From assembly GCA_007748055.1 (NCBI GenBank), contig CP036279.1:1922001-1986000 (forward strand): DNA of 64,000 nt. Direction: 5' to 3'. Both the position numbers and the translations under genes were made by a program. The notes below the pieces were generated by a model that saw nothing but the letters and a program-made list of their open reading frames with translations, made no database searches and was not told the origin of the DNA. Positions 18,615 to 29,000 of this stretch are shown here, in pieces (positions within the stretch are counted from its first letter, which is position 1; each line of letters begins with the position of its first letter). Source of the stretch: Kolteria novifilia. GTDB taxonomy: Bacteria; Planctomycetota; Planctomycetia; Kolteriales; Kolteriaceae.

Positions 18615-19037
18615 TTACGATCCAGCGTCGTCGCGCCGCGGATCCTTCTCTAGTTCGCCGCGATAGTACGTATATTTGTCGGAGCGGCCTCGCACGAGAT
18701 CGGCCGGATACTTCTCCGCGGCCAGCACGAGTTTCTCGCGCAGGGACCGACTCAGGTCGACGTCGCAAACGTCTCCCAAACGCAAGAGGAGCCAAAGACA
18801 GTCGGCCAGCTCGTGGGCGAGTTCCGTATGGACGCTCTCCTTGGCCAGTTCCTTGGCGATCCGCTCGTTGTCCCGATAGCGGAAGTGCTCCAACAGTTCG
18901 CCCACCTCGATCGCCAGCGCGAGGCCGAGATCCTTCGGGTGATGGAATTGCTCCCAATCGCGCTCTTGGCTAAAGTCGCGCACCCACTGTTTGAGTTGGG
19001 CGATGGTCGCGGTGGTGTCACTGGCCGTCGAGGTCAT
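18615..19037 (-). CDS. MazG-like nucleotide pyrophosphohydrolase (RS21-C6/DCTPP1 type)
   Basis: This 140-residue all-alpha NTP pyrophosphohydrolase probably hydrolyses dCTP or modified NTPs to the monophosphate and pyrophosphate. The metal-binding signature is visible: EVGELLEHFRY (ExxE) and HELADCLWLLLRL (ExxD). The length matches the single-domain RS21-C6/DCTPP1 group rather than full MazG. ATG 19037 has GGAG at a suitable distance; the frame extends upstream to 19214 without family similarity. It precedes the giant voltage-sensor-like protein on the same strand and is divergent from the NAD salvage operon. Confidence 0.88.
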   Translation of the reverse strand: MTSTASDTTATIAQLKQWVRDFSQERDWEQFHHPKDLGLALAIEVGELLEHFRYRDNERIAKELAKESVHTELAHELADCLWLLLRLGDVCDVDLSRSLREKLVLAAEKYPADLVRGRSDKYTYYRGELEKDPRRDDAGS

Positions 19038-19212
19038 CGTCCACTCCCGGTTGATCGTTGGGCTCGCTCGCGAGGCTGTCGTCTCGCCGAGCTGCCGTGA
19101 GCTTCGGTCATTGCTTGCTTGGCGCGAACAGGAAAAGGGCGGGGCGCCTCCGTTTAATATATCGGGAATCGAGCACCGACCATCGCCCGGTCCCCGATCC
19201 GAAGAGGTGGGC

Positions 19213-19803
19213 ATGATCCGAAACGTCGTCTTTACCCGTGACTGGCACCCGGCGAATCACTGCTCCTTTCGCGAGCAGGGGGGCCCCTGGCCCGTCCACT
19301 GCGTCGCGGAGACACCCGGAGCCGCGTTCCACTCCGAGGTTCCCCTTCCTCCCGACACGGTCGTGGCGAGCAAGGGGATTCGGGTAGACCAGGACAACTA
19401 CAGCGCCTTCCCCGAGGACGACCTTGCCGAGCATCTGCGGCGGAGCGACATCGAACGCGTTCTCGTCTGCGGACTGACGACCGAGTACTGCGTGCGGGAG
19501 ACCGCCATCGATGCCTGCCGCGAGGGCTTCGACACCTGGGTTCTCGTGGACGCGATCGGATCGGTCAACGTCAATCCGGGGGACAAGGATCGGGCGCTGA
19601 TCGCGATGCGCGAAGCGGGGGCGACGTTGGCCGAGTGTGGCCGCGTCGTCTCGACGTTGACGTTGCATCCTCATCCGACGGCCCTGATCGTCGTCGACTT
19701 GCAGAATGACTTTTTCCCCGGGGGGCGACTCGGCGTCGATGATGCGCCGAACGTCGTCGGTCCCATCAAGTGGCTCATGCATCATCTGAAGATCATCGGG
19801 TAG
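19213..19803 (+). CDS. pncA: Circularly permuted nicotinamidase (isochorismatase-like)
   Basis: Nicotinamidase converts nicotinamide to nicotinate for NAD salvage. This 196-residue protein has every family element, but in permuted order. It begins with what is normally the second strand and metal site (TRDWHPANHCSF; D10, H12, H16, then H29 in WPVHC), continues with K54 (VASKGIRVDQDNYSAF) and the nucleophile C93 (GLTTEYCVRETA), and ends with what is normally the N-terminus: ALIVVDLQNDFFPGG with catalytic D162, plus its following helix. A short linker (TLHPHP) joins the old C- and N-termini. The frame is open upstream to 18991, but that part has no family similarity. It lies 54 bp before pncB, which consumes its product, so function is very likely retained. 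Confidence 0.85.
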   Translation: MIRNVVFTRDWHPANHCSFREQGGPWPVHCVAETPGAAFHSEVPLPPDTVVASKGIRVDQDNYSAFPEDDLAEHLRRSDIERVLVCGLTTEYCVRETAIDACREGFDTWVLVDAIGSVNVNPGDKDRALIAMREAGATLAECGRVVSTLTLHPHPTALIVVDLQNDFFPGGRLGVDDAPNVVGPIKWLMHHLKIIG

Positions 19804-19857
19804 GCCGCGAGCGAGAAACTCGGTGGGCCAACCCGTCACCTGCCGAAAGGAGGGACC

Positions 19858-21258
19858 ATGGATCCGGAACTGGCGGACGCCGCGCTTCGAACCGATGTCT
19901 ACGAATTGACGATGATGCAAGGATTCTGGGCGTCGGGACGGTCCTCGGATGCCGCCAGTTATGAGCTCTTCTTTCGCCGCACACCGGAACATGGAGGCTA
20001 CGCGGTCGCGGCGGGCATCGACGATGTGGTGACGATGCTGACGTCGATGTCCTTCAGCGGTGAACACATCGAGTACCTGCGGTCGATCCGACTCTTTCGC
20101 GAGGATTTTCTCTCTTATCTATCGAAACTTCGCTTCCAAGGAGACGTGCGCGCGGTTCCCGAGGGAACGGTCGTTTTCCCCAACCAGCCGATCCTCGAAG
20201 TGACTGGGTCGCTGCTCGAGGCCCAGTGGGTCGAGACGCTGTTACTCAACTGCGTCAACTTCCAGACACTCATCGCCACCAAGGCGAGCCGCATGGTCGA
20301 GGCCGCCAAGCCGAGCACGGTGGTTGAGTTCGGACTCCGCCGCGCCCAGGGACCCAACGGCGGACTTTGGGCCTCGAAGGCCTCCTACCTCGCCGGCTGC
20401 GTCGGCACGAGCAACGTCGAGGCGGGCTATCGCTTCGGCATCCCCGTCTTCGGAACCCATGCCCACAGTTGGATCATGAGTTTTCCCACCGAGCGCGAGG
20501 CGTTCGACGCGTACGCGAAGACCTTCCCGGATCAGTCGACCTTCCTGATCGACACCTACGACACGCTGGGGCAAGGGCTCTCCAACGCGATCGCGGTGTC
20601 GAAGGAACTTGCGAGAAAGGGGCATCAAACGCGCGGGATCCGTCTCGATAGTGGCGATTTGGCGGCCTTGTCGAAGGCCTGCCGCGCCGAACTCGACCGC
20701 GCGGGATTGAGCGATGTCAAGATCGTCGCCTCGAGCGACATCGACGAGTATTCGATCACCGAGTTCAAGCGACAGTCGGCTCCGATCGACATTTACGGCG
20801 TCGGCACTCGGCTCGCGACAGCGTATCAGGAACCGGCCTTGGGTGGGGTCTACAAAATGACCGCGCTCTATCAGGGGACCGACTGGGAGCCGAAGATGAA
20901 GATCTCCTCGACGCCGGGCAAGTCGACGCTCCCCGGGCGCAAGCAGATCTGGCGGGCTCGGCGCGAGGGACAGTTCGTGGGCGATGTGCTCGCGCTGGCC
21001 CAGGAGAACCCACCCTTCGACGTCCTTGAGGAAGAACGCAACGGTACCGAGTTCGAGCCGTTGTTGAAGGACACCATCGCGAAAGGGGAGCGCGTCGAGG
21101 AGCCGACGGCGATCGAAGCGGTGCGCGATCGCGTGGCCGATCAAGTGGCGAGTCTCCCGAAGGAGCATCGTCGCTTGGCCGATCCGACGCCCTATCGGGT
21201 CGAGCTATCGCATCGGCTCAAGGCCTACCGGGACGAGTTGTTCGAGAAGTTGGCGTAG
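19858..21258 (+). CDS. pncB: Nicotinate phosphoribosyltransferase
   Basis: This enzyme joins nicotinate to PRPP to make nicotinate mononucleotide, the committed step of NAD salvage (Preiss-Handler route). At 466 residues it matches the bacterial PncB group. Motifs include LRTDVYELTMMQGFW at the N-terminus, GTHAHSWIMSFPTE with the phosphorylated-His region, GIRLDSGDLAALSK for phosphoribosyl binding and YGVGTRLATAYQEPALGGVY. A strong ribosome binding site (AAAGGAGGG) precedes the ATG. It follows the permuted nicotinamidase gene on the same strand, forming a two-step salvage operon. Confidence 0.95.
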   Translation: MDPELADAALRTDVYELTMMQGFWASGRSSDAASYELFFRRTPEHGGYAVAAGIDDVVTMLTSMSFSGEHIEYLRSIRLFREDFLSYLSKLRFQGDVRAVPEGTVVFPNQPILEVTGSLLEAQWVETLLLNCVNFQTLIATKASRMVEAAKPSTVVEFGLRRAQGPNGGLWASKASYLAGCVGTSNVEAGYRFGIPVFGTHAHSWIMSFPTEREAFDAYAKTFPDQSTFLIDTYDTLGQGLSNAIAVSKELARKGHQTRGIRLDSGDLAALSKACRAELDRAGLSDVKIVASSDIDEYSITEFKRQSAPIDIYGVGTRLATAYQEPALGGVYKMTALYQGTDWEPKMKISSTPGKSTLPGRKQIWRARREGQFVGDVLALAQENPPFDVLEEERNGTEFEPLLKDTIAKGERVEEPTAIEAVRDRVADQVASLPKEHRRLADPTPYRVELSHRLKAYRDELFEKLA

Positions 21259-21449
21259 TCCCAACCCGGCGACTCGGGCTGACCATCGATCATCAACTAC
21301 GCGGGGCCGGTGGCCCATTTAGGACCGTCCCGGATCATCGCTCGCCGATGAACATCAAGTGACGTCGTGATGGCACTTGAGGGCGGCCCGAGCCGAATCG
21401 ATTCCGCGGGCACGTCATGGGAGCGGCGACGACGCATCTGGGGACTGGG

Positions 21450-21758
21450 TCAGAAGTCGACGTCGCCGACGACGGGGAAGACGAGGATCTTGCCGTCGCC
21501 GATGCGTCCGGTGCGCGCGACCTCGACGATGCGATCGACGACTTGCTCGGCGAGATCGTCCTGGACGAAGAGCGTGATTTCGATCTTCGGGATGTGGGCG
21601 AAGTCGTATTCACTTTCGGTCAGGCGCGGAGCGGCGTCGCGCTGCTGACCGAAGCCGGCCGCTTCGCCGACGAGGACCGAGTCGACATTGAACTCGCCGA
21701 TGGCCTCAAGGACGTCTTGAGCGCGAAACGGCTTGACGATCGCGATGATCTGTTTCAT
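21450..21758 (-). CDS. PII-like nitrogen-regulatory protein, divergent
   Basis: This 102-residue protein aligns without gaps to GlnB/GlnK from MKQIIAIVKPF to GDGKILVFPV. The trimeric PII fold is therefore likely. The T-loop is divergent: after GFGQQ the usual KGHTELYRGAE is replaced by RDAAPRLTESE, although Y51 (the uridylylation position) is kept. K90 in IGDGK is present. The C-terminus stops at residue 102, removing the R101/R103 region that contacts ATP in classical PII. It probably belongs to a PII-like group with altered ligand or partner. No amt or glnA gene is adjacent. It lies 28 bp after the rhomboid gene on the same strand. Confidence 0.85.
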   Translation of the reverse strand: MKQIIAIVKPFRAQDVLEAIGEFNVDSVLVGEAAGFGQQRDAAPRLTESEYDFAHIPKIEITLFVQDDLAEQVVDRIVEVARTGRIGDGKILVFPVVGDVDF

Positions 21759-21786
21759 GGTCGGGATAACATTTCCGAGCTGTCGT

Positions 21787-22653
21787 CTACTTCAGTTCCT
21801 CGGCGGCGCGGTGCAGGGTCTCTCTCTCGCGCTTACTGAGGCTTCCTATGCCTTCGCGAATGATCTTCTCCAGGATGCGGTCGACTTCCTCCCGCATATG
21901 GTCACGCTGCTTTTCGCGTCTCTTCCAAGTCCCGCGGTTCCACCAGACTTGGAGCTTTTCCGGCGAGAAGCGATCGAGAAAGTAGAGCCAGTGGACGTTC
22001 TTGATCAGCAGGAACCCAAAGCCCCCACCGCCGAGATGGGCGACCTCGCCCCCGACATTCTGGCCGGTGGTGATCACGGTGTAGACCGCCATCCCGATCA
22101 GAATCCAGGCGAGGACTTTTAGCTTCATCGGGACGAAGAAGGGGAAAAGCATCATCTGGACCGTTCGGTCAGGGGCGAGTCGGGCCGCTCCGATCAGGAC
22201 GCCGAAGACGCCCGCCGAGGCACCGATCATCGGGGCGGTGACCGGGGTCGGAATGATCTGCGTCAGCGTGAAGAGGACGAAGAGCAGGGCCCCGGCAATG
22301 CCACACGCGAGGTAGAAGACGAGGTAGCGCCAACTTCCCAGGTATTGCTCGATCATCTGGCCGAAGAAGTACAGCGCGATCATGTTGAAGAGAATGTGCC
22401 AGAGGTTGGCGTGGAGGAACTGATAGGTGATGAACCGCCAAACCTGTAGCTGAAAGACTGCCGTCTGCGTCGAAAAGTAGCCGATGGGCAGGAAAAGCTC
22501 TTTTCGCGTTAATTCATTGAGCAAGAACACGGCGACATTGATGATGATCAGCCACGTGGTGATCGACCACCAGCGCCACGACTGAAAGTTCTGAAGCCGG
22601 TGCATCCGCGCCTGGGCTTCGTTGCGATAGTACTCGCGATCGTAGATCCCCAT
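21787..22653 (-). CDS. Rhomboid family intramembrane serine protease
   Basis: This is a predicted polytopic membrane protease of 288 residues. The catalytic dyad is S146 in GASAGVFG and H206 in AHLGGGGFG, and the HANLWHILFNM segment of helix 2 is also typical. Six transmembrane segments fall between residues about 30 and 220. A charged cytoplasmic tail of about 65 residues with an EEVDRILEKI-type helical region follows, as in many planctomycete rhomboids. ATG 22653 has AGGA just upstream. It probably cleaves transmembrane substrates. The PII-like gene follows closely and may share its transcript. Confidence 0.9.
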   Translation of the reverse strand: MGIYDREYYRNEAQARMHRLQNFQSWRWWSITTWLIIINVAVFLLNELTRKELFLPIGYFSTQTAVFQLQVWRFITYQFLHANLWHILFNMIALYFFGQMIEQYLGSWRYLVFYLACGIAGALLFVLFTLTQIIPTPVTAPMIGASAGVFGVLIGAARLAPDRTVQMMLFPFFVPMKLKVLAWILIGMAVYTVITTGQNVGGEVAHLGGGGFGFLLIKNVHWLYFLDRFSPEKLQVWWNRGTWKRREKQRDHMREEVDRILEKIIREGIGSLSKRERETLHRAAEELK

Positions 22654-22925
22654 CCTGTCCTCTCGATTGTCGTTTCGAACGATCGAAGGTCGCGCCCTTC
22701 GTCGGCCGGAATGCGACGCTGCCATCGCGATCACGACCTTCCCAGGGGAAGTCCGGCTCGGGGAGCCGTCGGGGCCAACGTCCCGTCGCGACCTGGAATA
22801 TTGTATGTTCGCGGAAGTCGCGGGGCGGAATCATTCCGTGTCCCCGACGCGTCGAAATGGCATCATGTACGGGAAGCCCGTATTTCACAAGCGCACTCCA
22901 GCGTTCGCAGCGAGGGGGAGATCAC

Positions 22926-23192
22926 ATGAGCGACGAGGAGACATTCTCCGCGGAAGAGGCCGCGAAGCTCATCATTCATTGCCAGAACGTCGAGCAGGCA
23001 CGTTATCTGATCGAGCATGCCGCGATTCTTGGCCCGATCCACGACGTCCTGACCGAGCAGGGTGCGCAAGAGCGAAGCGACAACGCCCTGATGCTCCGGT
23101 ACCGGGAAGCGACCGGCAGGAAGATGTTTCTCGACGACTTTCGCCGCTACCTCGACTGGTTCCGTGAGGTCGGGCTCTGGTCGCGGAATTGA
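22926..23192 (+). CDS. Small hypothetical helical protein
   Basis: This 88-residue acidic protein starts at an ATG preceded by GAGGGGGAG. It contains EEAAKLIIHCQNVEQARYLI, then a predicted helical middle and a C-terminal FLDDFRRYLDWFREVGLW stretch. No signal peptide or membrane segment is seen, so it is probably cytosolic. I do not recognise the family. It converges with the ATP-grasp gene. Confidence 0.7.
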   Translation: MSDEETFSAEEAAKLIIHCQNVEQARYLIEHAAILGPIHDVLTEQGAQERSDNALMLRYREATGRKMFLDDFRRYLDWFREVGLWSRN

Positions 23193-23216
23193 ACGGGAGC
23201 ATCGAACGCCGACGGC

Positions 23217-24359
23217 TCACGCGGGCTCGAGCCACTTGGCGATGAGATGGGACTCCTGCTCGCGGAGTCGCTCCTGGCACTCGTCGGCATCAAGGCCGTG
23301 GACGAAATGCGTGAGAACTGGACTTCCCTCGTCGTGGATTGTCCCCGGTGGCGGGATGTCCGCCCAACGTGGTGAGTCGACGTCTGGCGCCGAGTGGTAG
23401 CAGGGCGCCGACGCGCGCATTCGCGATCGCCACGGAGCGAAGAGAATCCGCTTCCCGTGGATGACGGGGTTGGTCGTTCGGGATGGCGGATCGAGTAGCT
23501 CCGAGTTCCCGAAGAGCCGTTCAAGGAGCGCGACGCCCGAAAAGGCGAGGCTCCGTTCGAGGACCTCGACCGAGGCGGTCCAGCGCGGGTTGACCTCGAT
23601 TGGCCAAACCTCCTCGGCGTCCAGGACGAAGTCGAGCCCGACGATCCCGCGAAGACCGAACTCGCTCCCCAAGACGTTGCCCGCTCGCTGGAGTGTCTGG
23701 CGAGAGGCTTCGCGAAGTGGGACGGGGCCGATACTTCCTCCGTAGCGAAAGGAGCTCTCCTCCGAGCGGTGCTCGACGAGCAACTGCCGGGTGACGCCGA
23801 GGAGTTGCGTCTGGGTCGCGGAGAGTAGGAAGAGGGCCGCGTGCGGTTCGCCTTCGATGCGCTGTTGGCCGTAGGTTCCCTCGGGCAGGCTTCTGCCCCT
23901 CCAAGGAGTGATGCCCATTCCGCCGGTCCCACGGAGCGGCTTTTGCAGCCAACTGCCGTCGGTGGGCATCGTCGCGGGGTGGATGGAGATCCCAGGCATC
24001 GCGATCCCGGCTTGGGCCATGGCGCCGGTGAGGGAGAAAGGATCTCGGACCTCGCGGACCGATGCCGCGCAACTCCCCCAAAGTGTCAGGTTTTCCGAGA
24101 GTTCCTCGATGAGATCGGGCGCGTTCTCCAACCCTCCGCCGCAAATCAATGGCAACCCCGCGAGGGATCGGGTCTCCCGCCGCAGCGTCTTGGCAAGGGC
24201 GTCGCGAGGGAGGCATCTCGTGTCGGCGATTTGGGAGGTGTCCCAATCGGCGAAGAGATCGAACGCAATCGGTTCGAGTCCGCATCGCCGCGCGGACATC
24301 GCGATGCCGCGGGCGCTGGCCCCGACGATGACGATGCGCGATGTCGGCTTGATGTCCAT
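23217..24359 (-). CDS. ATP-grasp carboxylate ligase (COG2232-like)
   Basis: This 380-residue protein has an ATP-grasp fold. An N-terminal nucleotide-like domain ([20 protein letters not shown]) precedes the central ATP-grasp domain: [13 protein letters not shown] for the phosphate loop, and the metal-binding segment [19 protein letters not shown] with its Asp, Glu and Asn. It resembles COG2232 ligases, which in some methylotrophs and planctomycetes occur with tetrahydromethanopterin C1 genes. None of those genes is in this window, so the substrate remains open. The gene is divergent from fabI. Confidence 0.8.
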   Translation of the reverse strand: MDIKPTSRIVIVGASARGIAMSARRCGLEPIAFDLFADWDTSQIADTRCLPRDALAKTLRRETRSLAGLPLICGGGLENAPDLIEELSENLTLWGSCAASVREVRDPFSLTGAMAQAGIAMPGISIHPATMPTDGSWLQKPLRGTGGMGITPWRGRSLPEGTYGQQRIEGEPHAALFLLSATQTQLLGVTRQLLVEHRSEESSFRYGGSIGPVPLREASRQTLQRAGNVLGSEFGLRGIVGLDFVLDAEEVWPIEVNPRWTASVEVLERSLAFSGVALLERLFGNSELLDPPSRTTNPVIHGKRILFAPWRSRMRASAPCYHSAPDVDSPRWADIPPPGTIHDEGSPVLTHFVHGLDADECQERLREQESHLIAKWLEPA

Positions 24360-24455
24360 GGGTGGTCGTGGCTCTCGAGGTCGTCTCCGCCCGGGGAACG
24401 GTCAATCCCTACAATGCCGCAACGGATTTCGGGCATTGAAGGAGAACGGAACGTC

Positions 24456-25256
24456 ATGGATTATCTTCAGTTGGCTGGCAAGTCCATCTTGGTGATGGGG
24501 GTCGCGAATCGAAAGAGCGTCGCGGCGCACGTTGGTCGACTGCTGCTGGAGGAGGGGGCCGAGGTCATCTTCTCGGTCCGAAGCGAGAGCCGACGTGAGC
24601 AAGTCGCCAAGCTCTTCCCCGACTCGGACATCGTCGTCTGTGACGTCGAACGCCAGGAAGAGATCGACGCGCTCGCCGAGCATGTCAAGGCGTCGGGCAA
24701 GCCGCTGCACGGCATCGTTCACTCGATCGCCTTCGCGAACTACTCTGGCGAACCGGCGTCGTTTCACGAAACGCGCCGCGAAGACTTTTTGCAGGCGGTC
24801 GATGTCAGTTGCTACTCGCTGATGGCGGTGAGCAACGCGATGCGGGATTGCCTCGATCGCCAGGCCTCGGTGGTGACGATTTCCATCTCCACGACGCGGA
24901 TGGCGGCCGAGAATTATGGCTACATGGGCCCGATCAAGGCGGCGCTCGACTCGAGCCTCTGCTTCCTGGCCAAGTCGTTCAGCGCGTTCTCGGAGGTCCG
25001 TTTCAACGCGGTCTGCCCGGGACTGTTGAAAACGTCGGCATCGGCGGGAATTCCGGGCTACGTCGACTCGTACCTCTTCGCCGAGAAGGTGATACCGCGA
25101 GGCAGGGCGGTCGCGACCGAGGAGGTCGCCAACAGCGTGGTCTTCCTACTAAGTCCCCGATCGAGCGGCATCAACGCGCAAGGATTGGTCATCGATGCGG
25201 CGATGGCGATCAACTACTTCGATCGCGGCGTGGTACGGGGGGCGCTCGGTTCGTGA
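24456..25256 (+). CDS. fabI: Enoyl-ACP reductase FabI
   Basis: FabI performs the NAD(P)H-dependent last reduction of each fatty acid elongation round. The 266-residue protein starts with the FabI-type nucleotide motif [20 protein letters not shown] rather than a classical GxxxGxG, and has [13 protein letters not shown] and the catalytic region [16 protein letters not shown] (Tyr and Lys). The closing [18 protein letters not shown] stretch is also typical. I chose the ATG at 24456, with GGAG upstream; the longer frame from 23841 is antisense to the ATP-grasp gene. It stands alone without other fab genes. Confidence 0.92.
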   Translation: MDYLQLAGKSILVMGVANRKSVAAHVGRLLLEEGAEVIFSVRSESRREQVAKLFPDSDIVVCDVERQEEIDALAEHVKASGKPLHGIVHSIAFANYSGEPASFHETRREDFLQAVDVSCYSLMAVSNAMRDCLDRQASVVTISISTTRMAAENYGYMGPIKAALDSSLCFLAKSFSAFSEVRFNAVCPGLLKTSASAGIPGYVDSYLFAEKVIPRGRAVATEEVANSVVFLLSPRSSGINAQGLVIDAAMAINYFDRGVVRGALGS

Positions 25257-25347
25257 GTCGACGCCGTCGCCCTGGGTGACTCCACGACCAAGATGGGGTA
25301 TCAGCGCGAACGGCGGTGAAGGGGCAGCCGTGGCGGTTGGCGCCGGG

Positions 25348-25746
25348 TCAATCGCGCGACTTGGCGTTGGAGTCCTCGACCGAAGCGAGCTGACGTTTCT
25401 CGATCACGTCTTCCACCGCCTCGGCCAGTTGTGGTTGAGTGAGGGGTTTGCGTAGGAAGCGGTCGGCTCCGAACATCAAGGCACAGTCCCAAAGGGCCGA
25501 ACAAGGTGTCTCGGAGATGACCAGGATGCCGCAGTTGAAGCGTTGCCGGAACTCACGGACGACTTCGAGGCCATCGTGATCGGGCATGATCAAGTCGCAG
25601 ATCAGTAGGTCGAAGGGACCATCCTCGGCGAGCTTGATTCCTTCATCGGCATGCGAGGCTTTCGCGATTTGATGTCCATCGAGTAGGTGTTCCACATCCT
25701 TGAGGGTCTCTTCGTCGTCATCAATGACTACGATTCTGCTCATCAT
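25348..25746 (-). CDS. Single-domain response regulator (CheY-like)
   Basis: This protein consists of one receiver domain of about 130 residues and a short tail. Acidic residues DDD near the N-terminus, the phosphoacceptor Asp in LLICDLIMPDHDG, a Ser in LVISETP and the Lys in FLRKPL are all present. No output domain follows, so it should act through protein contacts or phosphorelay. The start at 25746 has AGGAAAATC upstream; a second ATG follows directly. It is divergent from the large hybrid kinase at 26098, which is a candidate partner. Confidence 0.9.
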   Translation of the reverse strand: MMSRIVVIDDDEETLKDVEHLLDGHQIAKASHADEGIKLAEDGPFDLLICDLIMPDHDGLEVVREFRQRFNCGILVISETPCSALWDCALMFGADRFLRKPLTQPQLAEAVEDVIEKRQLASVEDSNAKSRD

Positions 25747-26097
25747 GATTTTCCTATGCCGCGACAGGGGACGTCGCTTCCCCGCTTCGGTCACATGCAA
25801 GCCTTGTTCCCTTTTGAGGAATGGCGCTGAGCCGAAGTCGCGATTGTAATCGCAGTCTCAAGGATATCAATCGTTTCACGTTTCAACTGGTCCGACGCGG
25901 TTGGGCTCCCCCCGTCGCGGCGTGGTCGCTCACGAGCCACGGCGGATCGAAATTGCTCACGCGATCGCGCGATTCCCTACGGGTTTGACGAGGGATTGAC
26001 GACCGGGAGCGGATGTCGGAATCTATAGGGGCGAAGGATCGTTCCCAATCGTGACCGAGAAGATTCGGTCTCGGTTATTCACATGGAGGTGGGTCGA
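25747..26097. other. Divergent intergenic region between response regulator and kinase
   Basis: No gene is seen. TTGACG occurs twice (25985-25990 and 25996-26001), possible -35 elements for the kinase, but the downstream hexamers (AATCTA, TATAGG) are weak or badly spaced. The region is otherwise featureless. Confidence 0.4.
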
Positions 26098-29000
26098 ATG
26101 TTCTTCAGGTTCGCGCTACCGATGAGTTTGGCGATCATGGCGATCTCGGTCGCCGTCGTCACCCAGTACGAGTCCTCCGCCCAAGCGAACATTGTCACCG
26201 TCGTTCTCGCGATCGCGGCGATGCTTTGCGCCACCTCCCACTTGATGATGCGACGACGCATCCATCGGCTGACCGACGCCGTCGAGTCATTCGCCGGTGG
26301 TGATGTCGAAGCTCGCTGCGGGCTCTGCGGGTTCGACGAGTTGAGCGCTCTCGGACGGGCCTTCGACCGGATGGCGGAACAGGTCGCGAAGGCTCGCGAC
26401 GCTCTCGAGGGCAAGGTCGCCGAGCGCGATGCCGCCGTGGGGGCGCTGGTTCGCAGCGAGGAACGTTTCCGCTCCGCCTTCGAGAACGCCCCGATCGGGA
26501 TGGCGCTGGTCAGCCCCGAGGGACGCTTGCTCCAAGTCAACGATCGCTTCGTGCAGATGATCGGCTACGAACGCGACGAGATCGGCGCCAAGAATGTCGA
26601 GGAGATCCTCCATCCCGACGATCGCGATCTTCGCCGAGCCCACGTGAGGGATTTGCTCGACGGGCGCCTCTCCTATTACCGAATCGAGAAACGCTACATC
26701 CGCAAGGATGGCGAACTCGTGACGGCGATCATGACCTCGACGTTGCAGAAGAACGCCGACGGGACGCCGTTGTTTTTCATCTGTCACATTCAGGACATTA
26801 CCTGCCGCAAGAAGGTCGAGGAGGAGCTACGTCGGCTCAATGAGGAACTCGAGCGGCGGGTCGAGGATCGCACCCAGGCGTCGCGCGATTCCGAGGCGAA
26901 ATTCCGGGCGTTGCACGAGGCGACCAGCGCGGCGGTGATGCTGCACGATGCCGAGACGCTACGGTTTATCGAGTGCAATCGCGCCGCCCTGGAGATGCTT
27001 GGGCACGATCGCTACGAGGAGCTCATCGACAAGCGCCCGGTCGATGTCAGCACCGGCGACTGCGACTGTTGGGAGTCCAACAACCGGCAACTCGAGGAAC
27101 ACTACCGCACGGCCCTGCGGACGGGAAGCCATCGCTTTGAATGGTGTTGGCGCCGCAAGGACGGCACCGAATTTCCGGTCGAAATCCTGCTCTCGCCGAT
27201 CATGCTCCGCAACCAGCCCCTGGTGCAAGCCGTCGTCACGGACATCACCGATCGCAAGTACGCCGACGAGAAGATTCGCACCAGTCAGGAGCGACTGACG
27301 GTGGCGCTGGAGGCGGCCAACATCGGTCTCTGGGACTGGCAAGTCGAAGGCAGCAAGCTCTACCTGAGCGACCAGTGGTACCACATGTTGGGGTACAAGC
27401 CGGGCGAGTTACCAATGAGCTACTCGACCTGGGAGAAGCTCGTCCACCCGGACGATCTTCGGCGGACCCGGCGGGCGCTCTTTCAAACGCTTCGCGGACG
27501 TACGGTTCGTTGCAACACCGAGTTCCGCATGAAGGTCAAAACGGGCGGCTGGCGCTGGTTCCTCAGCCGGGCGCGGGTCATGGACTGGGACGCCCAGGGT
27601 CGGGTTCGACGGATCGCCGGTGTCCATCTGTCGATCAACTCGATCAAACGGACCGAGGCGGAACTGCGGCATGCGAAGGAGGCGGCCGAAGCGGCCAATC
27701 GCGCCAAGAGCGAGTTCCTCGCCAACATGAGTCACGAGCTGCGCACGCCGCTCAATGGCGTCATCGGGATGGTCGACTTGCTTCATCAGACCGAGCTCGA
27801 CGCGACGCAGCGACGCTACACCGAGGTGACGCGGGCCTCGGCCGATCTGCTCTTGTCGGTCATCAACGACGTGCTCGACTTCTCCAAGATCGAGGCCGGC
27901 AAGCTCGAACTCGAAACGATCGACTTCCGCATCGCCGACATCGTCGAGGATGTCGCGTCGGTCCTGTCGGTCAAGGCCGAGGGGAAGGGGCTCGACCTGA
28001 TGTGCGGGCTCGAGCCGGAAACGATCATGACCCTTCGCGGCGACCCGTCGCGACTGCGGCAGATCTTGGTCAACCTCGTTGGCAATGCGATCAAATTCAC
28101 CGCCGAGGGCGATGTCTCGATCCACGCCGGGGTCGAACGGACCGAGGTGGACTGCGCGTTGGTTCGGTTCGAGGTCCGCGACACCGGCCAGGGTATTCCG
28201 GTGGAACGCCAAGCCGACCTGTTCGACGCCTTTACCCAGGTCGATTCCTCGACCACGCGTCAGTATGGCGGATCGGGGCTCGGATTGGCGATCTGTCGGC
28301 AACTCGTCGAGCAGATGGATGGCGAGATCGGAGTCGAGAGCACCCCCGGCGTCGGCTCGCTCTTCTGGTTCACCGCGCGGCTGCAAGTACCGACGTGCGA
28401 GCCCAACATACAGGACTCCCACCGCGACGCCGAACTCTTTGATGGGCTCAAGGTGCTCGTCGTCGACGACAGCTCGACCCACTGCCAGATTATTCGCGGC
28501 CAGTTGGGCGAACTCGGGATGGTGATTGACGACGCTCAAAGCCCCAAGGTCGCCATTTCCAGGCTACGCGAGGCGGCGCGAACGGGATCCCCCTATTCGT
28601 TCGCGCTACTCGACGGCCAGATCGCGGGCAGGGACGGGATCGAACTGGCACGCCAGATCAGCTCCGATCGGCCGTTGAGCGAAACGAAGATCGTGATGTT
28701 GAGTGCTCAGATTGCTAAGTTGTCGCGCGAGCAGCGCCAGGCACTGCGAATTGTCGCCTGTGCCGTGAAACCGATTTGGCGCTCCCAGCTGATCAGCATC
28801 TTTCGTGACGCGCTGCGCCGCGGCAAACCGGCTCGGCGAGCCGTACCCGTCCGCGAGGTCGAACCGGCCGCGCTCGGAACGGGGCGACGCGTCCTCGTGG
28901 TCGAGGACAACTGCATCAACGCCGAAGTCGTGGTCTACATTCTCCAGCAAAACGGATTCGAATGCGACCACGTCGAGGATGGCCTCCAGGCCGTCGACCG

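Noticed and set aside
21450-21758. Loss of the uridylylated Tyr51 in the PII-like protein
   Set aside because: Careful counting against GlnB shows Tyr at position 51 is retained; it is Tyr46 and the surrounding loop that are changed.
24256-24290. TTCGAGTCC-like tRNA T-loop motif
   Set aside because: It lies within the ATP-grasp coding sequence and no cloverleaf can be built around it. Similar strings in aroF and the Ser/Thr kinase gene are also coding.
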